64,000 nucleotides of DNA from Streptomyces acidiscabies (GCF_020010905.1 NZ_JAGJBY010000001.1:186001-250000), one strand, 5' to 3'; numbered from the stretch's first letter, positions 42,695-53,189 are shown. Notes: a model not told the origin generated them from the sequence alone. Translations and numbers: made by a program.

Positions 42695-44306
42695 AGGAAG
42701 TCGGCCAGACCGTGAGGTCCCCCATCAGGAAGTTGACCCCGCTGTCGGGCAGGTAGGTCGACTTGATCTGGATCACGAGCATGCCGATGGCCCCGGAACG
42801 GTGCTTGACGCAGATCCGGCTCCCCTCCGCCACGACGACGAGCGACAGCTCGCTGCCGCGAGTGCTGGCCCCCGCGAGGTAAGTACGGCACTCCTCATAG
42901 GAATTGGTCGGCTTGGCCGGGAGATAGCTCATCGCGCTGGTGCTGCTCCGCAAGGTGCAACTGGAGTTGCCGCAGACGAGCCGGACATCCCCTTTACGGT
43001 CGTCGCGTTGGCCCTGCGCGTCGAGGCTGATCGAGTTCTTCTCGTCCAGCCTCACCAGGGGATGCGCGACCGCTTCCGGCGGGCCGGAGGAGGGCTGGTC
43101 GGCCGATCCCGCCGCCTTGCCACCGGCGGCCCCTTCCGGGAGGCCCTTCTCCGACACTTCTTTCCCCGAGGCCGACGGCGACGGCGCGGCCGAGGAGGAG
43201 GCACCGGCCCTGTCGCGGTTCAGTTCCGAGATCTCCGAGCCCAGCCACGCCAGCGCCGCCAGGAGCGGAACGGCCATCAGCGCGCCGACGCCCGCGATCA
43301 GCCGTGTACGGCGCCGCCCTGCCCGTAGTACCTCGGAGGGATGTAGTACCTCCGGGGGAGGCGCCCACGGGCTGGTGGCCGACAGCGTGGGAACGACCGG
43401 GGATACCGGCTCGGGCGCCGGCACCGGCGGCCCCACGACCTCGCGCCATACCTCCGGTCCCCCGGAGGTATCAGCCTCGGGCCCCAACTCCCGCCGGCAC
43501 CACGCGACGACCTCCGCCGGGGTGGCCCGCTCCGCCGGGTCGGCCGCCAGGCACCGCGCGAGGATCGGCCGGAGCTGTCCGGGCAGCGCCGACAGGTCGG
43601 GTTCGGAGTTCACGATCCGGTACATCACGTTGAGCGCGGTACCGCTGCCGTACAACGGCTCCCCCAGCACGGCGAACGCCACGGTCTGGCCGAGGGAGAA
43701 CACGTCGGCCGCCGGGGTGATCTCACCGGCGGACGCCTGTTCCGGGGCCATGAACTGCGGTGTGCCGATGGTGGCGCCCTGCGTGGTGTGCACGGTGCTG
43801 TCGGGGGCCGTCGATATCCCGAAGTCGATGACCCGGGGCCCGTCGGAGGCGAGCAGCACGTTGGACGGCTTCAAGTCCCGGTGCACGACGCCGACTTCGT
43901 GGATGGCCTGGAGCGCCTCGGCGACCCCGGCCATCAGCCACAGCACCGCCGACACCGGCAACGCCCCGCGCCGGGCGACGAGTTGGGACAGCGACGGCCC
44001 GGGTACGTAGAGCGTGGCGAGCCAGGGCGGTACGCCGTCCGCGTCGGCGTCGACCAACTCCGCGGTGTACGCGCCCTGTACGCGCCGAGCGGCCTTCACC
44101 TCCCGGTGGAACCGCTTCCTGAAAACCGGGTCGTCGGCCAGCTCCGGCCGCACGACCTTGACGGCCACGGCCCGGCCGCCCCGCGTGTACGCCAGATAGA
44201 CCCGCCCCATCCCCCCGGCGCCCAGCCGCGCCACCAGCCGGTATCCGCCCGCCACTTGAGGGTCGTCCCACTGGAGCGCCTCGAACCCACCGCCCTCGTT
44301 CCCCAA
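42693..44306 (-). CDS. Transmembrane Ser/Thr protein kinase
   Basis: 537 residues. Kinase domain at about 20-280 with 'LVARLGAGGMGRVYLAYTRG', 'VAVKVV', 'HRDLKPSN', 'DFGIST' and 'GTPQFMAPEQAS'; juxtamembrane Pro-rich linker; one transmembrane helix near 330-350 ('LIAGVGALMAVPLLAALAWL'); and an extracellular domain with Cys pairs ('VCGNSSCTLRSST', 'YEECRTYL') of unknown fold. No PASTA repeats. TTG start at 44306 with GGGGGGAAG upstream. Note the two 'GAGGTACTAC' strings inside, coded by rare GTA CTA codons. Confidence 0.93.
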   Translation of the reverse strand: MGNEGGGFEALQWDDPQVAGGYRLVARLGAGGMGRVYLAYTRGGRAVAVKVVRPELADDPVFRKRFHREVKAARRVQGAYTAELVDADADGVPPWLATLYVPGPSLSQLVARRGALPVSAVLWLMAGVAEALQAIHEVGVVHRDLKPSNVLLASDGPRVIDFGISTAPDSTVHTTQGATIGTPQFMAPEQASAGEITPAADVFSLGQTVAFAVLGEPLYGSGTALNVMYRIVNSEPDLSALPGQLRPILARCLAADPAERATPAEVVAWCRRELGPEADTSGGPEVWREVVGPPVPAPEPVSPVVPTLSATSPWAPPPEVLHPSEVLRAGRRRTRLIAGVGALMAVPLLAALAWLGSEISELNRDRAGASSSAAPSPSASGKEVSEKGLPEGAAGGKAAGSADQPSSGPPEAVAHPLVRLDEKNSISLDAQGQRDDRKGDVRLVCGNSSCTLRSSTSAMSYLPAKPTNSYEECRTYLAGASTRGSELSLVVVAEGSRICVKHRSGAIGMLVIQIKSTYLPDSGVNFLMGDLTVWPTS

Positions 44307-44463
44307 GGCCGTTCTTCCCCCCTGCTGTTCGAACGATCAACAGGAGCCTAAGGGGCGGATGACGTCGGCGGGGTCCAGGGGGCTGCCGAACCAGCCGCTC
44401 GCACGCCCGGAGGCCGGGAAAGGGCGTTCCCCTTCCCGGCCTCGGTGACCCCCTACTGAGGTA

Positions 44464-47442
44464 CTACGGAGTGACCGCGTCCGACGGTGTACCGGCCTGC
44501 GGTACGAAGGCCAGCGCGTCCCAGGCGATCGCCGCGTCGCCCGTGCCGTCGGCCGTGGCCGAGCCGAGGGAGACGCTGGGGGTACCCCGGAAGTCGTACG
44601 ACCCCAGGGAGAGCCAGGTGTTCTTGCCGCCGGTGTCCTGCGAGACCGTCTTCTCCAGGACCGTGCCGTCACCGAGGTCGATGCGGTAGGTCGCCGAGGG
44701 GGTGTCGGCCTGGTGGTCGGGCAGGTGGACCATGACCCGGGCCCAGCCCTTGAGGGTGCGGTCGGGGGTCCAGGTGCCGGTGACGACCGAGTCCGTGAAG
44801 GTCGGCACCCGGGTGTGGGTGAGCCAGAAGTGCCCGCCGAACCCGGCCCCGAGCTGATGGAAGTCGATCTTCGAGGGGTAGACCGTCGTCCCGTTCTGCA
44901 CGGCCGAGCCGAAGGTGAACGTCAGCGTGCCTCGGCTGACCCAATTCCGCTGCCCCGCACAGGGGTTGGTGGACCCGACGCGGAACTTCACGGTGTTCGG
45001 GACGTCGTCGACGATCAGTGCGTTCGGCGGCAGGGTGGAGGTGCAGGCCGCCGGGTGGACGGGCGTGACCTTCGGCTCCGGGTCGGTCGTCTCATACTTG
45101 AGTACCTCGGTACCACAGGTCTTCGCGCAGTCGGTCCAGGTCACCGGCTTGTTCCACCAGCACTTGAAGTCGTCGCGCTGGCAGGGTCCCACCGGCTGGG
45201 TGGAGCCGGGCACCTGGTGCGGTTTGCCGGTGTCGCAGTCGTTGCCGTCCGGGGTGCAGAACGTGTCGTGCGGCGGCTGCGCGTCCGGCGCGTTGCCGGT
45301 CGGCCACGAGCCGACGGTGAACGCGGGGGCGGGCTTGCCGGTCTCCGGGTCGTTCTTCTGCAGGGAGTACGCCGCCCAGCCCATCACCCTTTCGGGGTAG
45401 GTCCACAGGTTGGGGGTACGCGAGTCCCCGTACCCGGAGGAGAGGAACATCTTCCGGTCCGCCGGGTAGAGGCCGTTGGCCGGGTTGTTGAACCAGCCGA
45501 CGCCCCAGGGTGCCGAACTGTCCGTCGTACTGGGCAGGTTGAAGCCGCTGTTGTACGCCCAGAGCGCGAACCACCAGTTCTCCAGGTACTGCGGGTCGCC
45601 GCCGTTGGCGAGTACGCCCTTGTCGTGGAGCTGGTTCCACTTGTCCTGGAGGATGCGCAGCCCGGCCGCGATGTTCGCCGCGTAGTCGACGGTGATCGCC
45701 TTCTGCTGCTCGGCGGTGTAGTCGGTCTGCGTCTTCGCCATGCCGCTGGTGACCTGCGCGATGCCGTAACCGCAGTCCGCACCGGCCCAGTTGATGGTGT
45801 GGACGCTGCCGGCGTTGCCGTAGTAACCGCCCTGCGTGAAGTTGCCGCTCTCCCCCGCGGACGCCCTCGGCGTCGCCTGCACCAGGTTGGACTCCTGCGC
45901 GAGGACGCCGAGCATGATCTGCGCGGGAACCCGTCCGCCGCCCTTGAGCTGGAGCGGCGGGAACATGCCCTGCGGGGTGTACGACGCGAGGTCGGTGCCG
46001 TTCCAGCCCTTGCGGCGCCGCACGTCGAGCTTGCCCTGGACGGCGAGGTCGGTGGCCCACTCGGCCATCGCCGGGGAGGGCTGGAGGGACTGGAGGCCCG
46101 GGTCGTTGCGGGTGACCGCGCAGGCGCGGTCGGGGTCGGTCGTGGTGTGGGCGGGGTCGTCGGCCGGGGGCTGTACGCCGGACTCGGTGCCCACGGGCTC
46201 CGTGCGGACGCTGTCGGTGTGCACACCGGCGTCCGAACTCGCCTTGCCCGCACCGGACTTGCCGCCGCCGAGCGCCGGTGACCGTGCCAGCCCCTGCGCC
46301 GTCTCGAGCGCGTCGGGCTGCACGCGGAACGCGAAGTCGGCGCCGGTGCCGGTCGCGAGGGCGTCGATGCCGACAGGCTGCGCAGTCCCGGCGTCCGCGA
46401 CCGCACCCGGTTTGGCACCCGCCGCTTCCGTGCCGCTGCCGACGCCGGTCAGGGCGAGGGCGCCCTTCGTGGACACCTCGGCGAAGGCGGGTACGCCGTC
46501 CAGGGTCCGCCAACTCTTCGGCAGATCGGCGTTCTTGAGCTTCTCTCCGGCGTCGGCGCCGGTGACGAAGACCTGTCCGCCGGTCCCGTGCACCGCGAGG
46601 CTGCCGAGCGCGCCCGAACCGAGCACGTGGTCGGTTCCGTCGGCCGTCACCCGGCGGACCTGAACTGCCGTGTCCCCGGAGGGCACTTGGTAGGCGAGAC
46701 CGGTCTGTGCGTCCGGCACGAGCCGGAACGGCCTGCCGCCGGCCCGGGTGAGCGTACGGACGTCGCCCTTGCCGTTCACGGAGACGACAGAGTCGCCGGA
46801 CGAGGCGGCGATCCCGTTCCCGAAGGGCACGGCCGAGGTCAACTGCCCTGCCACGGACTGCTGTCGGATGATCCTGCCCTGTCCGGCGTCGACGGTCAGC
46901 AGTCGGGTGTCGTCGCCCTGCGGCCGGGTCAGTACGGCCTGTTCGCCGTCGCCGCAGCCGGGGTTGAAGTAGGCGAGGGAGACCAGTTCGGGAAGCTTGG
47001 TCACCGCGCCGTCGGTCAGGTCGACCACGGCGGCGAACGCGCCTTCCTGGAAGCCCTGTTGGTCGTTGGCTGCCTGGCGGGGCGCGTAGACGACGACCGC
47101 CTTGTCGCCCGAACCGGTCACGCAGGTCTGCCCGATCCACTGGTCGGTGTCGACGCCGGGCTCGGAGAGGGTGGCGGCGGTACGCCAGGCGTAGGCGTGC
47201 GCGGAGTCGGCGACGAGGACGTGGAAGCCGGTCGCGTCGCCGTCGTAGGTCACCATCCGGTCCCCCGACTTCCGCCAGTTCGACGGGAGTTGGGACGTGT
47301 CGGTGACGCGGTCCGGCGGGGCGGCGCCGTCGGGCGACGACGGTCCGCTCAGTGTCGCCGAGGCGAGGGGGGCGACGATCGCCGTGGCGAGCACGGACAT
47401 CACCCCGGCCGCCGCCATCCGCCCCCGCCTGCTTTTCGGCAC
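44464..47442 (-). CDS. Large secreted lytic-transglycosylase/golvesin-like protein
   Basis: 992 residues from GTG 47442. Signal 'MAAAGVMSVLATAIVAPLAS', an N-terminal region of Trp/Gly-rich beta repeats (about 60-330), a linker, then a transglycosylase SLT-like domain (about 510-640) with 'AQIMLGVLAQESNLVQ' (catalytic Glu), 'YGNAGSVHTINWAGADCGYG' and 'GIAQVTSG'; the C-terminal 200 residues resemble golvesin-type beta-sandwich domains ('DRTLKGWARVMVHLPDHQAD', 'NTWLSLGSYDF'). Probably cell-wall remodelling during sporulation or secretion, by inference. Start uncertain: no close ribosome-binding site; the ATG at 47418 is an alternative. Confidence 0.85.
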   Translation of the reverse strand: MPKSRRGRMAAAGVMSVLATAIVAPLASATLSGPSSPDGAAPPDRVTDTSQLPSNWRKSGDRMVTYDGDATGFHVLVADSAHAYAWRTAATLSEPGVDTDQWIGQTCVTGSGDKAVVVYAPRQAANDQQGFQEGAFAAVVDLTDGAVTKLPELVSLAYFNPGCGDGEQAVLTRPQGDDTRLLTVDAGQGRIIRQQSVAGQLTSAVPFGNGIAASSGDSVVSVNGKGDVRTLTRAGGRPFRLVPDAQTGLAYQVPSGDTAVQVRRVTADGTDHVLGSGALGSLAVHGTGGQVFVTGADAGEKLKNADLPKSWRTLDGVPAFAEVSTKGALALTGVGSGTEAAGAKPGAVADAGTAQPVGIDALATGTGADFAFRVQPDALETAQGLARSPALGGGKSGAGKASSDAGVHTDSVRTEPVGTESGVQPPADDPAHTTTDPDRACAVTRNDPGLQSLQPSPAMAEWATDLAVQGKLDVRRRKGWNGTDLASYTPQGMFPPLQLKGGGRVPAQIMLGVLAQESNLVQATPRASAGESGNFTQGGYYGNAGSVHTINWAGADCGYGIAQVTSGMAKTQTDYTAEQQKAITVDYAANIAAGLRILQDKWNQLHDKGVLANGGDPQYLENWWFALWAYNSGFNLPSTTDSSAPWGVGWFNNPANGLYPADRKMFLSSGYGDSRTPNLWTYPERVMGWAAYSLQKNDPETGKPAPAFTVGSWPTGNAPDAQPPHDTFCTPDGNDCDTGKPHQVPGSTQPVGPCQRDDFKCWWNKPVTWTDCAKTCGTEVLKYETTDPEPKVTPVHPAACTSTLPPNALIVDDVPNTVKFRVGSTNPCAGQRNWVSRGTLTFTFGSAVQNGTTVYPSKIDFHQLGAGFGGHFWLTHTRVPTFTDSVVTGTWTPDRTLKGWARVMVHLPDHQADTPSATYRIDLGDGTVLEKTVSQDTGGKNTWLSLGSYDFRGTPSVSLGSATADGTGDAAIAWDALAFVPQAGTPSDAVTP

Positions 47443-47708
47443 CCGCCAGCGGTGCCTTCCTCCTGTGTTCTCACGAAAGACGCGCAAGGGTATTCCGTTT
47501 CCGTCCAGATGCGTCGCGCGCATCGGCGAAGGTCTGGTGGCCGCACAGCACTTGGGCCGGGGCCGATGAAACGGAAGTTATCAGTCCACTATGACCGGAT
47601 CGGGCCGGCGATCGCTGTACCGATCGGTATCCACGAAACATCCACGCGCCGGAAGGAATCCGCCCGGAAACCCTGAACAAGCCGTATACCTAAGCCCCTT
47701 GCACCGGT

Positions 47709-48392
47709 TCACCCCTCGAAGCGGTACCCCATCCCCGGCTCGGTGATCAGGAAGCGGGGGTGGGACGGGTCCGTCTCCAGTTTCCGGCGGAGCTGCGCCA
47801 TGTAGACGCGCAGGTAGTTGGTCTTGTTGCCCCGGGTGATCCCCCACACCTCCTGGAGGAGGTACTTCTGGGTGACGAGGCGGCCGGGGTGGGTGACGAG
47901 GATCTCCAGGAGGTGCCACTCGGTCGGCGTAAGCCTTACGTCCTGGCCCGCGCGTACGACCTTCTTGGCGAGGAGGTCGATGGTGAAGGCGTCCGTCTCC
48001 ACCCGGCTGGACTCGGGAGCCAGGGGCGTCTCCTCCGTACGGCGGACGGCGGCCCGCAGGCGGGCGAGCAACTCGTCCATGCTGAACGGCTTGATGACGT
48101 AGTCGTCCGCCCCCGCGTCGAGCGCCGCCACCTTGTCCTCGGACGCCTGCCGGGCCGAGAGGACCATGACCGGGACACGGGTCCACAGGCGCAGCGCCCT
48201 GATGACCTCGACGCCGTCCATGTCCGGCAGGCCGAGGTCCAGCAGGACGACGTCCGGCGGGCGGGCGGCGGCGAGGCGCAGGGCCGTCGTACCGTCGGGG
48301 GCGGCGTCGACGTCGTAGCGCCGTGCCTGAAGGTTGATCACGAGGGCTCGGACGAGCTGCGGGTCGTCCTCGACCACCAGCACCCGCGTCAT
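47709..48392 (-). CDS. kdpE: KdpE response regulator
   Basis: 227 residues. Receiver domain with 'VLVVEDDPQLVRALVI', phospho-Asp in 'PDVVLLDLGLPDMDG', 'VPVMVLSARQ' and 'DDYVIKPF'; OmpR-type winged helix with 'TPTEWHLLEILVTHPGRLVT'. It activates kdp transcription under potassium limitation. In most genomes the sensor kinase gene kdpD precedes it, but here kdpC ends 15 bp upstream and no kdpD is present. Confidence 0.95.
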   Translation of the reverse strand: MTRVLVVEDDPQLVRALVINLQARRYDVDAAPDGTTALRLAAARPPDVVLLDLGLPDMDGVEVIRALRLWTRVPVMVLSARQASEDKVAALDAGADDYVIKPFSMDELLARLRAAVRRTEETPLAPESSRVETDAFTIDLLAKKVVRAGQDVRLTPTEWHLLEILVTHPGRLVTQKYLLQEVWGITRGNKTNYLRVYMAQLRRKLETDPSHPRFLITEPGMGYRFEG

Positions 48393-48407
48393 CTCAGTGC
48401 GCCTTCC

Positions 48408-49040
48408 TCACTGTCGGGCCACAAGTGCCTTGAGAGCGATGTTGAGTTGGAGGACATTGACCCGAGGGTCGCCGATGAAGCCGAGGGTGCGGCCCTCGGT
48501 GTGGTCGTCGACCAGCTTCTCGACCGCCGCGACCGACAGGTGGTTGTTCAACGCCACGCGGTGGACCTGGAGTTGGGCGTAGGCCGGGGAGATGTCGGGG
48601 TCGAGGCCGGAGCCGGACGAGGTGACCGCGTCGGCGGGTACGTCCGACGGCTTCACCGGGTAGCCGGGTACGGAGTTGTCCTTGACGACCTTCGCCTTGG
48701 CGTCGTCGACCTGCTTGATCAGCGTCTTGCTGTCGGCGGACAGGTTCGTCGCCCCCGAAAGCAGCAGCTTGTACCGGGTGTTGACCGAGTTCGCGCCGAG
48801 GCCGTTCGCGGGCCGCCCCTGGAAGTAGCCGAGGCTGTAGCCCTGTTGGCCGATGAGGGCCGAACCGACCACTTTTCCTTGGGACTTGACCTCGGAGCCG
48901 TTCGCCTTGCCGTGGAAGGCGGCCTGGGCGATCCCCGTCACCACGAGCGGGTAGATCACGCCGGTCACCAGGGTCAGCACAAGCAGTGCCCGCAGACCCG
49001 CGACCAGCAACCGGGCTGTATTGGTAAGGGAGTTGTTCAT
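48408..49040 (-). CDS. kdpC: KdpC, potassium-ATPase subunit
   Basis: 210 residues with one N-terminal transmembrane helix ('ALLVLTLVTGVIYPLVVTGI') and 'GSALIGQQGYSLGYFQGRP', 'SSGSGLDPDISPAYAQLQVHRVA', the conserved KdpC signature. It helps bind ATP in the KdpFABC complex. Five bp separate it from kdpB. Confidence 0.97.
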   Translation of the reverse strand: MNNSLTNTARLLVAGLRALLVLTLVTGVIYPLVVTGIAQAAFHGKANGSEVKSQGKVVGSALIGQQGYSLGYFQGRPANGLGANSVNTRYKLLLSGATNLSADSKTLIKQVDDAKAKVVKDNSVPGYPVKPSDVPADAVTSSGSGLDPDISPAYAQLQVHRVALNNHLSVAAVEKLVDDHTEGRTLGFIGDPRVNVLQLNIALKALVARQ

Positions 49041-49045
49041 GGCGG

Positions 49046-51163
49046 TCAGCCGATCCCAGGGATGAGGGAGATGAGGAGGTCGATGAGTTTGATGCCGATG
49101 AACGGCGCGATCAGCCCGCCGAGTCCGTAGACCGTGAGGTTGCGGCGCAGCAACTTGTCGGCGCTGACGGGCCGGTAGCGCACCCCCTTCAGGGAGAGGG
49201 GCACGAGCGCGATGATGATCAGCGCGTTGAAGATGACGGCGGACAGGATCGCGGAGTCCGGCGAGGCCAGGTCCATGATGTTGAGCTTGTCCAGGCCCGG
49301 GTAGACGGCCGCGAACAACGCCGGGATGATCGCGAAGTACTTCGCGACGTCGTTGGCGATCGAGAACGTCGTCAACGCGCCCCGGGTGATGAGGAGTTGC
49401 TTGCCGATCTCGACGATCTCGATCAGCTTGGTCGGGTCGGAGTCGAGGTCGACCATGTTGCCGGCCTCTTTCGCGGCCGACGTACCGGTGTTCATCGCGA
49501 CGCCGACGTCGGCCTGTGCGAGCGCGGGGGCGTCGTTGGTGCCGTCGCCGGTCATGGCGACCAGCTTGCCGCCCGCCTGCTCCCGTTTGATCAGCGCCAT
49601 CTTGTCCTCGGGCGTGGCCTCGGCGAGGAAGTCGTCGACGCCGGCCTCCTCCGCGATCGCCTTGGCGGTCAGCGGGTTGTCACCCGTGATCATCACCGTA
49701 CGGATGCCCATCCGGCGCAGTTCCTCGAACCGCTCCCGCATGCCGTCCTTGACGACGTCCTTGAGGTGGATGACGCCCAACACCCGTGCCCCGTCGGTGT
49801 CTTCGACGGCGACCAGCAACGGGGTGCCGCCGGCCTGGGAGATGTGGTCGGTCAACTCCTGGGCGTCGGCGGCGATGTCACCGCCCTGTTCGCGAACCCA
49901 GGCCACGACGGAGGCCGTTGCCCCCTTGCGGACCTTTCGGCCGTCCAGGTCGACGCCCGACATGCGGGTCTGGGCCGTGAAGGCGATCCACTCGGCGTGG
50001 CTCAACTCCCCTTCGTGGCGCTCCCGCAGCCCGTACTTCTCCTTCGCGAGGACGACGATGGAGCGGCCCTCGGGGGTCTCGTCGGCCAGCGACGACAGCT
50101 GCGCGGCGTCGGCGACCTCGGCCTCGGTCGTACCGCGCACGGGCACGAACTCGGCCGCCCTGCGGTTGCCGTAGGTGATGGTGCCGGTCTTGTCGAGCAG
50201 CAGTGTGGAGACGTCCCCGGCGGCCTCAACTGCCCTGCCGGACATGGCGAGTACGTTGCGCTGGACGAGCCGGTCCATGCCCGCGATGCCGATCGCGGAG
50301 AGCAGCGCGCCGATTGTGGTCGGGATGAGGCAGACCAGGAGCGCGACCAGGACGACCATCGTCAGGTGGGTGCCCGCGTAGGTGGCGAACGGCGGGAGCG
50401 TGGCGCAGGCGAGCAGGAAGACGATCGTCAGCGAGGCGAGCAGGATGTTCAGCGCGATCTCGTTGGGCGTCTTCTGCCGGGCCGCGCCCTCGACGAGGTT
50501 GATCATCCGGTCGATGAAGGTCTCGCCGGGCTTCGTCGTGATCTTGATGACGATGCGGTCGGAGAGGACCTTCGTCCCGCCGGTCACGGCGGAGCGGTCA
50601 CCGCCCGACTCCCGGATGACGGGGGCCGATTCACCGGTGATCGCCGACTCGTCGACCGAGGCGACGCCTTCGACGACGTCGCCGTCACCGGGGATGACGT
50701 CGCCCGCCTCGCAGACGACGAGATCCCCGATCTTCAGTTCCGTGCCCGGGACTTCGGTCCCGTCGACCTTGCGCGCGACCGTGTCGGTCTTGGCCTTGCG
50801 CAGCGTGTCCGCCTGCGCCTTGCCGCGTCCTTCGGCGACCGCCTCCGCGAGGTTGGCGAAGACGACGGTCAGCCACAGCCAGGCGCTGATCGTCCAACCG
50901 AACCAGTCCGTGGGGTCCTTGAAGGAGAAGGCGGTCGTCAGCACCGACCCGATCCACACCACGAACATCACGGGCGACTTGACCATCACCCGCGGATCGA
51001 GCTTGCGGACCGCCTCGGGAACCGACTTCAGCAGCTGCTTCGGGTCGAACAGCCCGGCGCCCACGCGGTTTTGGGCGGAGTCCCGTCCGGTCGGGGCGTC
51101 CTGGTGGGGTGCGAGGGTGGGAGTGGACATCGCGTCCTCTTGATCCTTCGTACGAGTCGTCAT
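49046..51163 (-). CDS. kdpB: KdpB, potassium-transporting P-type ATPase
   Basis: 705 residues. P-type ATPase motifs: 'TGES' (actuator loop), DKTGTIT with the phosphorylated Asp near residue 323, '[10 protein letters not shown]', and '[17 protein letters not shown]'. Seven transmembrane helices fit. The ATG at 51163 overlaps the kdpA stop by 4 bp; the long upstream extension of this frame is a shadow of kdpA. Confidence 0.98.
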   Translation of the reverse strand: MTTRTKDQEDAMSTPTLAPHQDAPTGRDSAQNRVGAGLFDPKQLLKSVPEAVRKLDPRVMVKSPVMFVVWIGSVLTTAFSFKDPTDWFGWTISAWLWLTVVFANLAEAVAEGRGKAQADTLRKAKTDTVARKVDGTEVPGTELKIGDLVVCEAGDVIPGDGDVVEGVASVDESAITGESAPVIRESGGDRSAVTGGTKVLSDRIVIKITTKPGETFIDRMINLVEGAARQKTPNEIALNILLASLTIVFLLACATLPPFATYAGTHLTMVVLVALLVCLIPTTIGALLSAIGIAGMDRLVQRNVLAMSGRAVEAAGDVSTLLLDKTGTITYGNRRAAEFVPVRGTTEAEVADAAQLSSLADETPEGRSIVVLAKEKYGLRERHEGELSHAEWIAFTAQTRMSGVDLDGRKVRKGATASVVAWVREQGGDIAADAQELTDHISQAGGTPLLVAVEDTDGARVLGVIHLKDVVKDGMRERFEELRRMGIRTVMITGDNPLTAKAIAEEAGVDDFLAEATPEDKMALIKREQAGGKLVAMTGDGTNDAPALAQADVGVAMNTGTSAAKEAGNMVDLDSDPTKLIEIVEIGKQLLITRGALTTFSIANDVAKYFAIIPALFAAVYPGLDKLNIMDLASPDSAILSAVIFNALIIIALVPLSLKGVRYRPVSADKLLRRNLTVYGLGGLIAPFIGIKLIDLLISLIPGIG

Positions 51164-52824
51164 GACGCCAGCCCCTCCGCCAGCGGTCCCAGCGCCAGCG
51201 CCGGGAAGTAGGTCAGCCCCGTGATGATGAGGATCGCGCCGACCAACAGGCCGGTGAACAAGGGCTTTTCGGTGCGCAGCGTGCCCGCGGTGACCGGCAC
51301 GGGACGCTGTTCGGCGAGCGAGCCGGCCAGTGCCAGCACGAACACCATCGGCAGGAACCGCCCAAGTGCCATGGCCAGCGCGGTCGTTGTGTTGTACCAG
51401 TCGGTGTTGGCGTTGAGTCCGGCGAACGCGGAGCCGTTGTTGTTCGCGGCCGAGGTGAACGCGTACAGCACCTCGGAGAAGCCGTGCGCACCGGAGTTGA
51501 GCATCGAGTGCGGCGGCGTCGACATCGCCATCGACACGGCCGTGAACACCAGGGCCAGCGCCGGGGTGATGAGGATGTAGCAGGCGGCGAGCTTGATCTC
51601 GCGGGCGCCGATCTTCTTGCCCAGGTACTCGGGGGTGCGGCCGACCATGAGGCCCGCGATGAACACCGCGATGATCGCCATGACGAGCATGCCGTAGAGG
51701 CCGGAGCCGGTGCCGCCGGGCGCGATCTCGCCCAGCATCATGCCCAGCATCGCGATGCCGCCGCCGAGGCCGGTGAAGGACGAGTGGAAGGAGTCCACCG
51801 CGCCGGTCGAGGTGAGCGTCGTCGACACCGCGAAGATGGACGATCCGCCGACCCCGAAGCGCACTTCTTTGCCTTCCAGCGCGCCGCCCGCAGCCGTCAA
51901 CGCCGGTCCGTGGTGGGCGAATTCGGTCCACATCATCAGCGCGGCGAAGCCGACCCAGATGACGCCCATCGTCGCGAGGATCGCGTAGCCCTGCTTCACC
52001 GAGCCGACCATGACGCCGAACGTCCGGGTCAGCGAGAACGGGATGACGAGGATCAGGAAGATCTCGAAGAGGTTGGTGAACGGCGTCGGATTCTCGAACG
52101 GGTGCGCCGAGTTGGCGTTGAAGTAGCCGCCGCCGTTGGTGCCGAGTTCCTTGATGGCCTCCTGCGAGGCGACCGCGCCGCCGTTCCACTGCTGCGAACT
52201 CCCCATGAACTGACCGACTTCATGGATGCCGGAGAAGTTCTGGATCACGCCGCAGGCGACGAGGACGATCGCCGCGATCGCCGCGCCGGGCAGCAGGATG
52301 CGGGTGACACCGCGCACCAAGTCGGCCCAGAAGTTGCCGAGTTCACCGGTGCGCGAGCGGGCGAAGCCGCGTACGAGGGCGACCGCGACCGCGATGCCGA
52401 CGGCCGCGGAGACGAAGTTCTGCACGGCGAGGCCGGCCGTCTGGACGACGTGGCCCATGGTCTGTTCGCCGTAGTACGACTGCCAGTTGGTGTTCGTCAC
52501 GAACGACACGGCCGTGTTGAACGACTGCGCCGGGTTCACCGAGTCGAAGCCCAGCGAGCCGGGGAGGATGCCCTGGAGGCGCTGCAACAGGTACAGGAAC
52601 AGCACGCCGACGGCCGAGAAGGCGAGCACTCCGCGCAGGTACGCGGGCCAGGTCATCTCCGTGTCGGGGTTCGCGCCGATGCCCTTGTAGATCCACTTCT
52701 CGACGCGCAGGTGCTTGTCGGTGGAGTAGACCCGGGCCATGTAGTTGCCGAGGGGGACGTAGGCGAGTGCCAACGCGCCTATGAGTGCGAGGAGTTGCAG
52801 AACCCCCGCGAGTACGGGACCCAT
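51160..52824 (-). CDS. kdpA: KdpA, potassium channel-like subunit
   Basis: 554 residues, ten transmembrane helices, with filter-like loops such as '[20 protein letters not shown]' and '[15 protein letters not shown]'-type segments characteristic of KdpA, which binds and conducts K+. Eight bp after kdpF. Confidence 0.97.
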   Translation of the reverse strand: MGPVLAGVLQLLALIGALALAYVPLGNYMARVYSTDKHLRVEKWIYKGIGANPDTEMTWPAYLRGVLAFSAVGVLFLYLLQRLQGILPGSLGFDSVNPAQSFNTAVSFVTNTNWQSYYGEQTMGHVVQTAGLAVQNFVSAAVGIAVAVALVRGFARSRTGELGNFWADLVRGVTRILLPGAAIAAIVLVACGVIQNFSGIHEVGQFMGSSQQWNGGAVASQEAIKELGTNGGGYFNANSAHPFENPTPFTNLFEIFLILVIPFSLTRTFGVMVGSVKQGYAILATMGVIWVGFAALMMWTEFAHHGPALTAAGGALEGKEVRFGVGGSSIFAVSTTLTSTGAVDSFHSSFTGLGGGIAMLGMMLGEIAPGGTGSGLYGMLVMAIIAVFIAGLMVGRTPEYLGKKIGAREIKLAACYILITPALALVFTAVSMAMSTPPHSMLNSGAHGFSEVLYAFTSAANNNGSAFAGLNANTDWYNTTTALAMALGRFLPMVFVLALAGSLAEQRPVPVTAGTLRTEKPLFTGLLVGAILIITGLTYFPALALGPLAEGLAS

Positions 52825-52831
52825 GGGGCTC

Positions 52832-52921
52832 TCAGAACCTCTCCGGGAAGATCAGGGCGAGGACGAGATAGCCCAGCAGGGCGACGGCCACGATCAGGCC
52901 GACGACGTTCTCGACGGTCAC
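52832..52921 (-). CDS. kdpF: KdpF, small membrane subunit
   Basis: 29 residues: '[20 protein letters not shown]' followed by LALIFPERF, the characteristic KdpF sequence with one transmembrane helix and a C-terminal ER. It stabilises the Kdp complex. GTG start overlapping the stop of the upstream micro-ORF by a GTGA overlap. Confidence 0.9.
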   Translation of the reverse strand: MTVENVVGLIVAVALLGYLVLALIFPERF

Positions 52922-53001
52922 AGCTTCGCCACCCCCTTGGCGGCGAGAGCCACCAGCGCGAACACCGCGACCGTGGTGACGACGAAGGCCAGATCGGCCA
53001 T
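52918..53001 (-). CDS. 27-residue membrane peptide leading the kdp operon
   Basis: 'MADLAFVVTTVAVFALVALA' then AKGVAKL: a single transmembrane helix with a basic end. CAGGAGCTC 5 bp upstream of the ATG is a good ribosome-binding site, and its stop overlaps the kdpF start by 3 bases. It is a separate peptide, not the kdpF gene itself. Likely an accessory Kdp peptide, by position. Confidence 0.75.
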   Translation of the reverse strand: MADLAFVVTTVAVFALVALAAKGVAKL

Positions 53002-53089
53002 CGCGAGCTCCTGAAAAGGATCGAATGCATCCGCAAGCGGATCGGACGCTTTCGAGCAAACCTCCCGGGGCGGCTGTTTCCGACCCCTC

Positions 53090-53139
53090 TTGACGGGTCC
53101 CATACGGCGCGGGACGGCCCTTTGACGGGTCCCTTACGG
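53090..53139. repeat. Direct repeat upstream of kdp, candidate operator
   Basis: TTGACGGGTCCCWTACGG at 53090-53107 and 53122-53139, start-to-start 32 bp (about three helical turns), 90-140 bp upstream of the first kdp start. The spacing suggests a dimeric regulator; KdpE is the obvious candidate but unproven. An ATCCGC/GCGGAT palindrome lies at 53029-53042. Confidence 0.5.
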
Positions 53140-53141
53140 GG

Positions 53142-53182
53142 TAACCCTGGAGGGGGACGGGCGGCGTCCCTCTCCAGGGTTA
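53142..53182 (-). terminator. Terminator of the phosphodiester-uptake operon
   Basis: 18-bp stem with one mismatch (arms 53142-53159 and 53165-53182, beginning TAACCCTGGAG), 5-nt loop. It starts 7 bp beyond the last gene's stop. Confidence 0.85.
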
Positions 53183-53189
53183 ATACAGG

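Noticed and set aside
49046..52189. KdpB starting at 52189 (1047 residues)
   Set aside because: The upstream 340 residues are antisense-like out-of-frame translation of kdpA; the ATG at 51163 fits the family.
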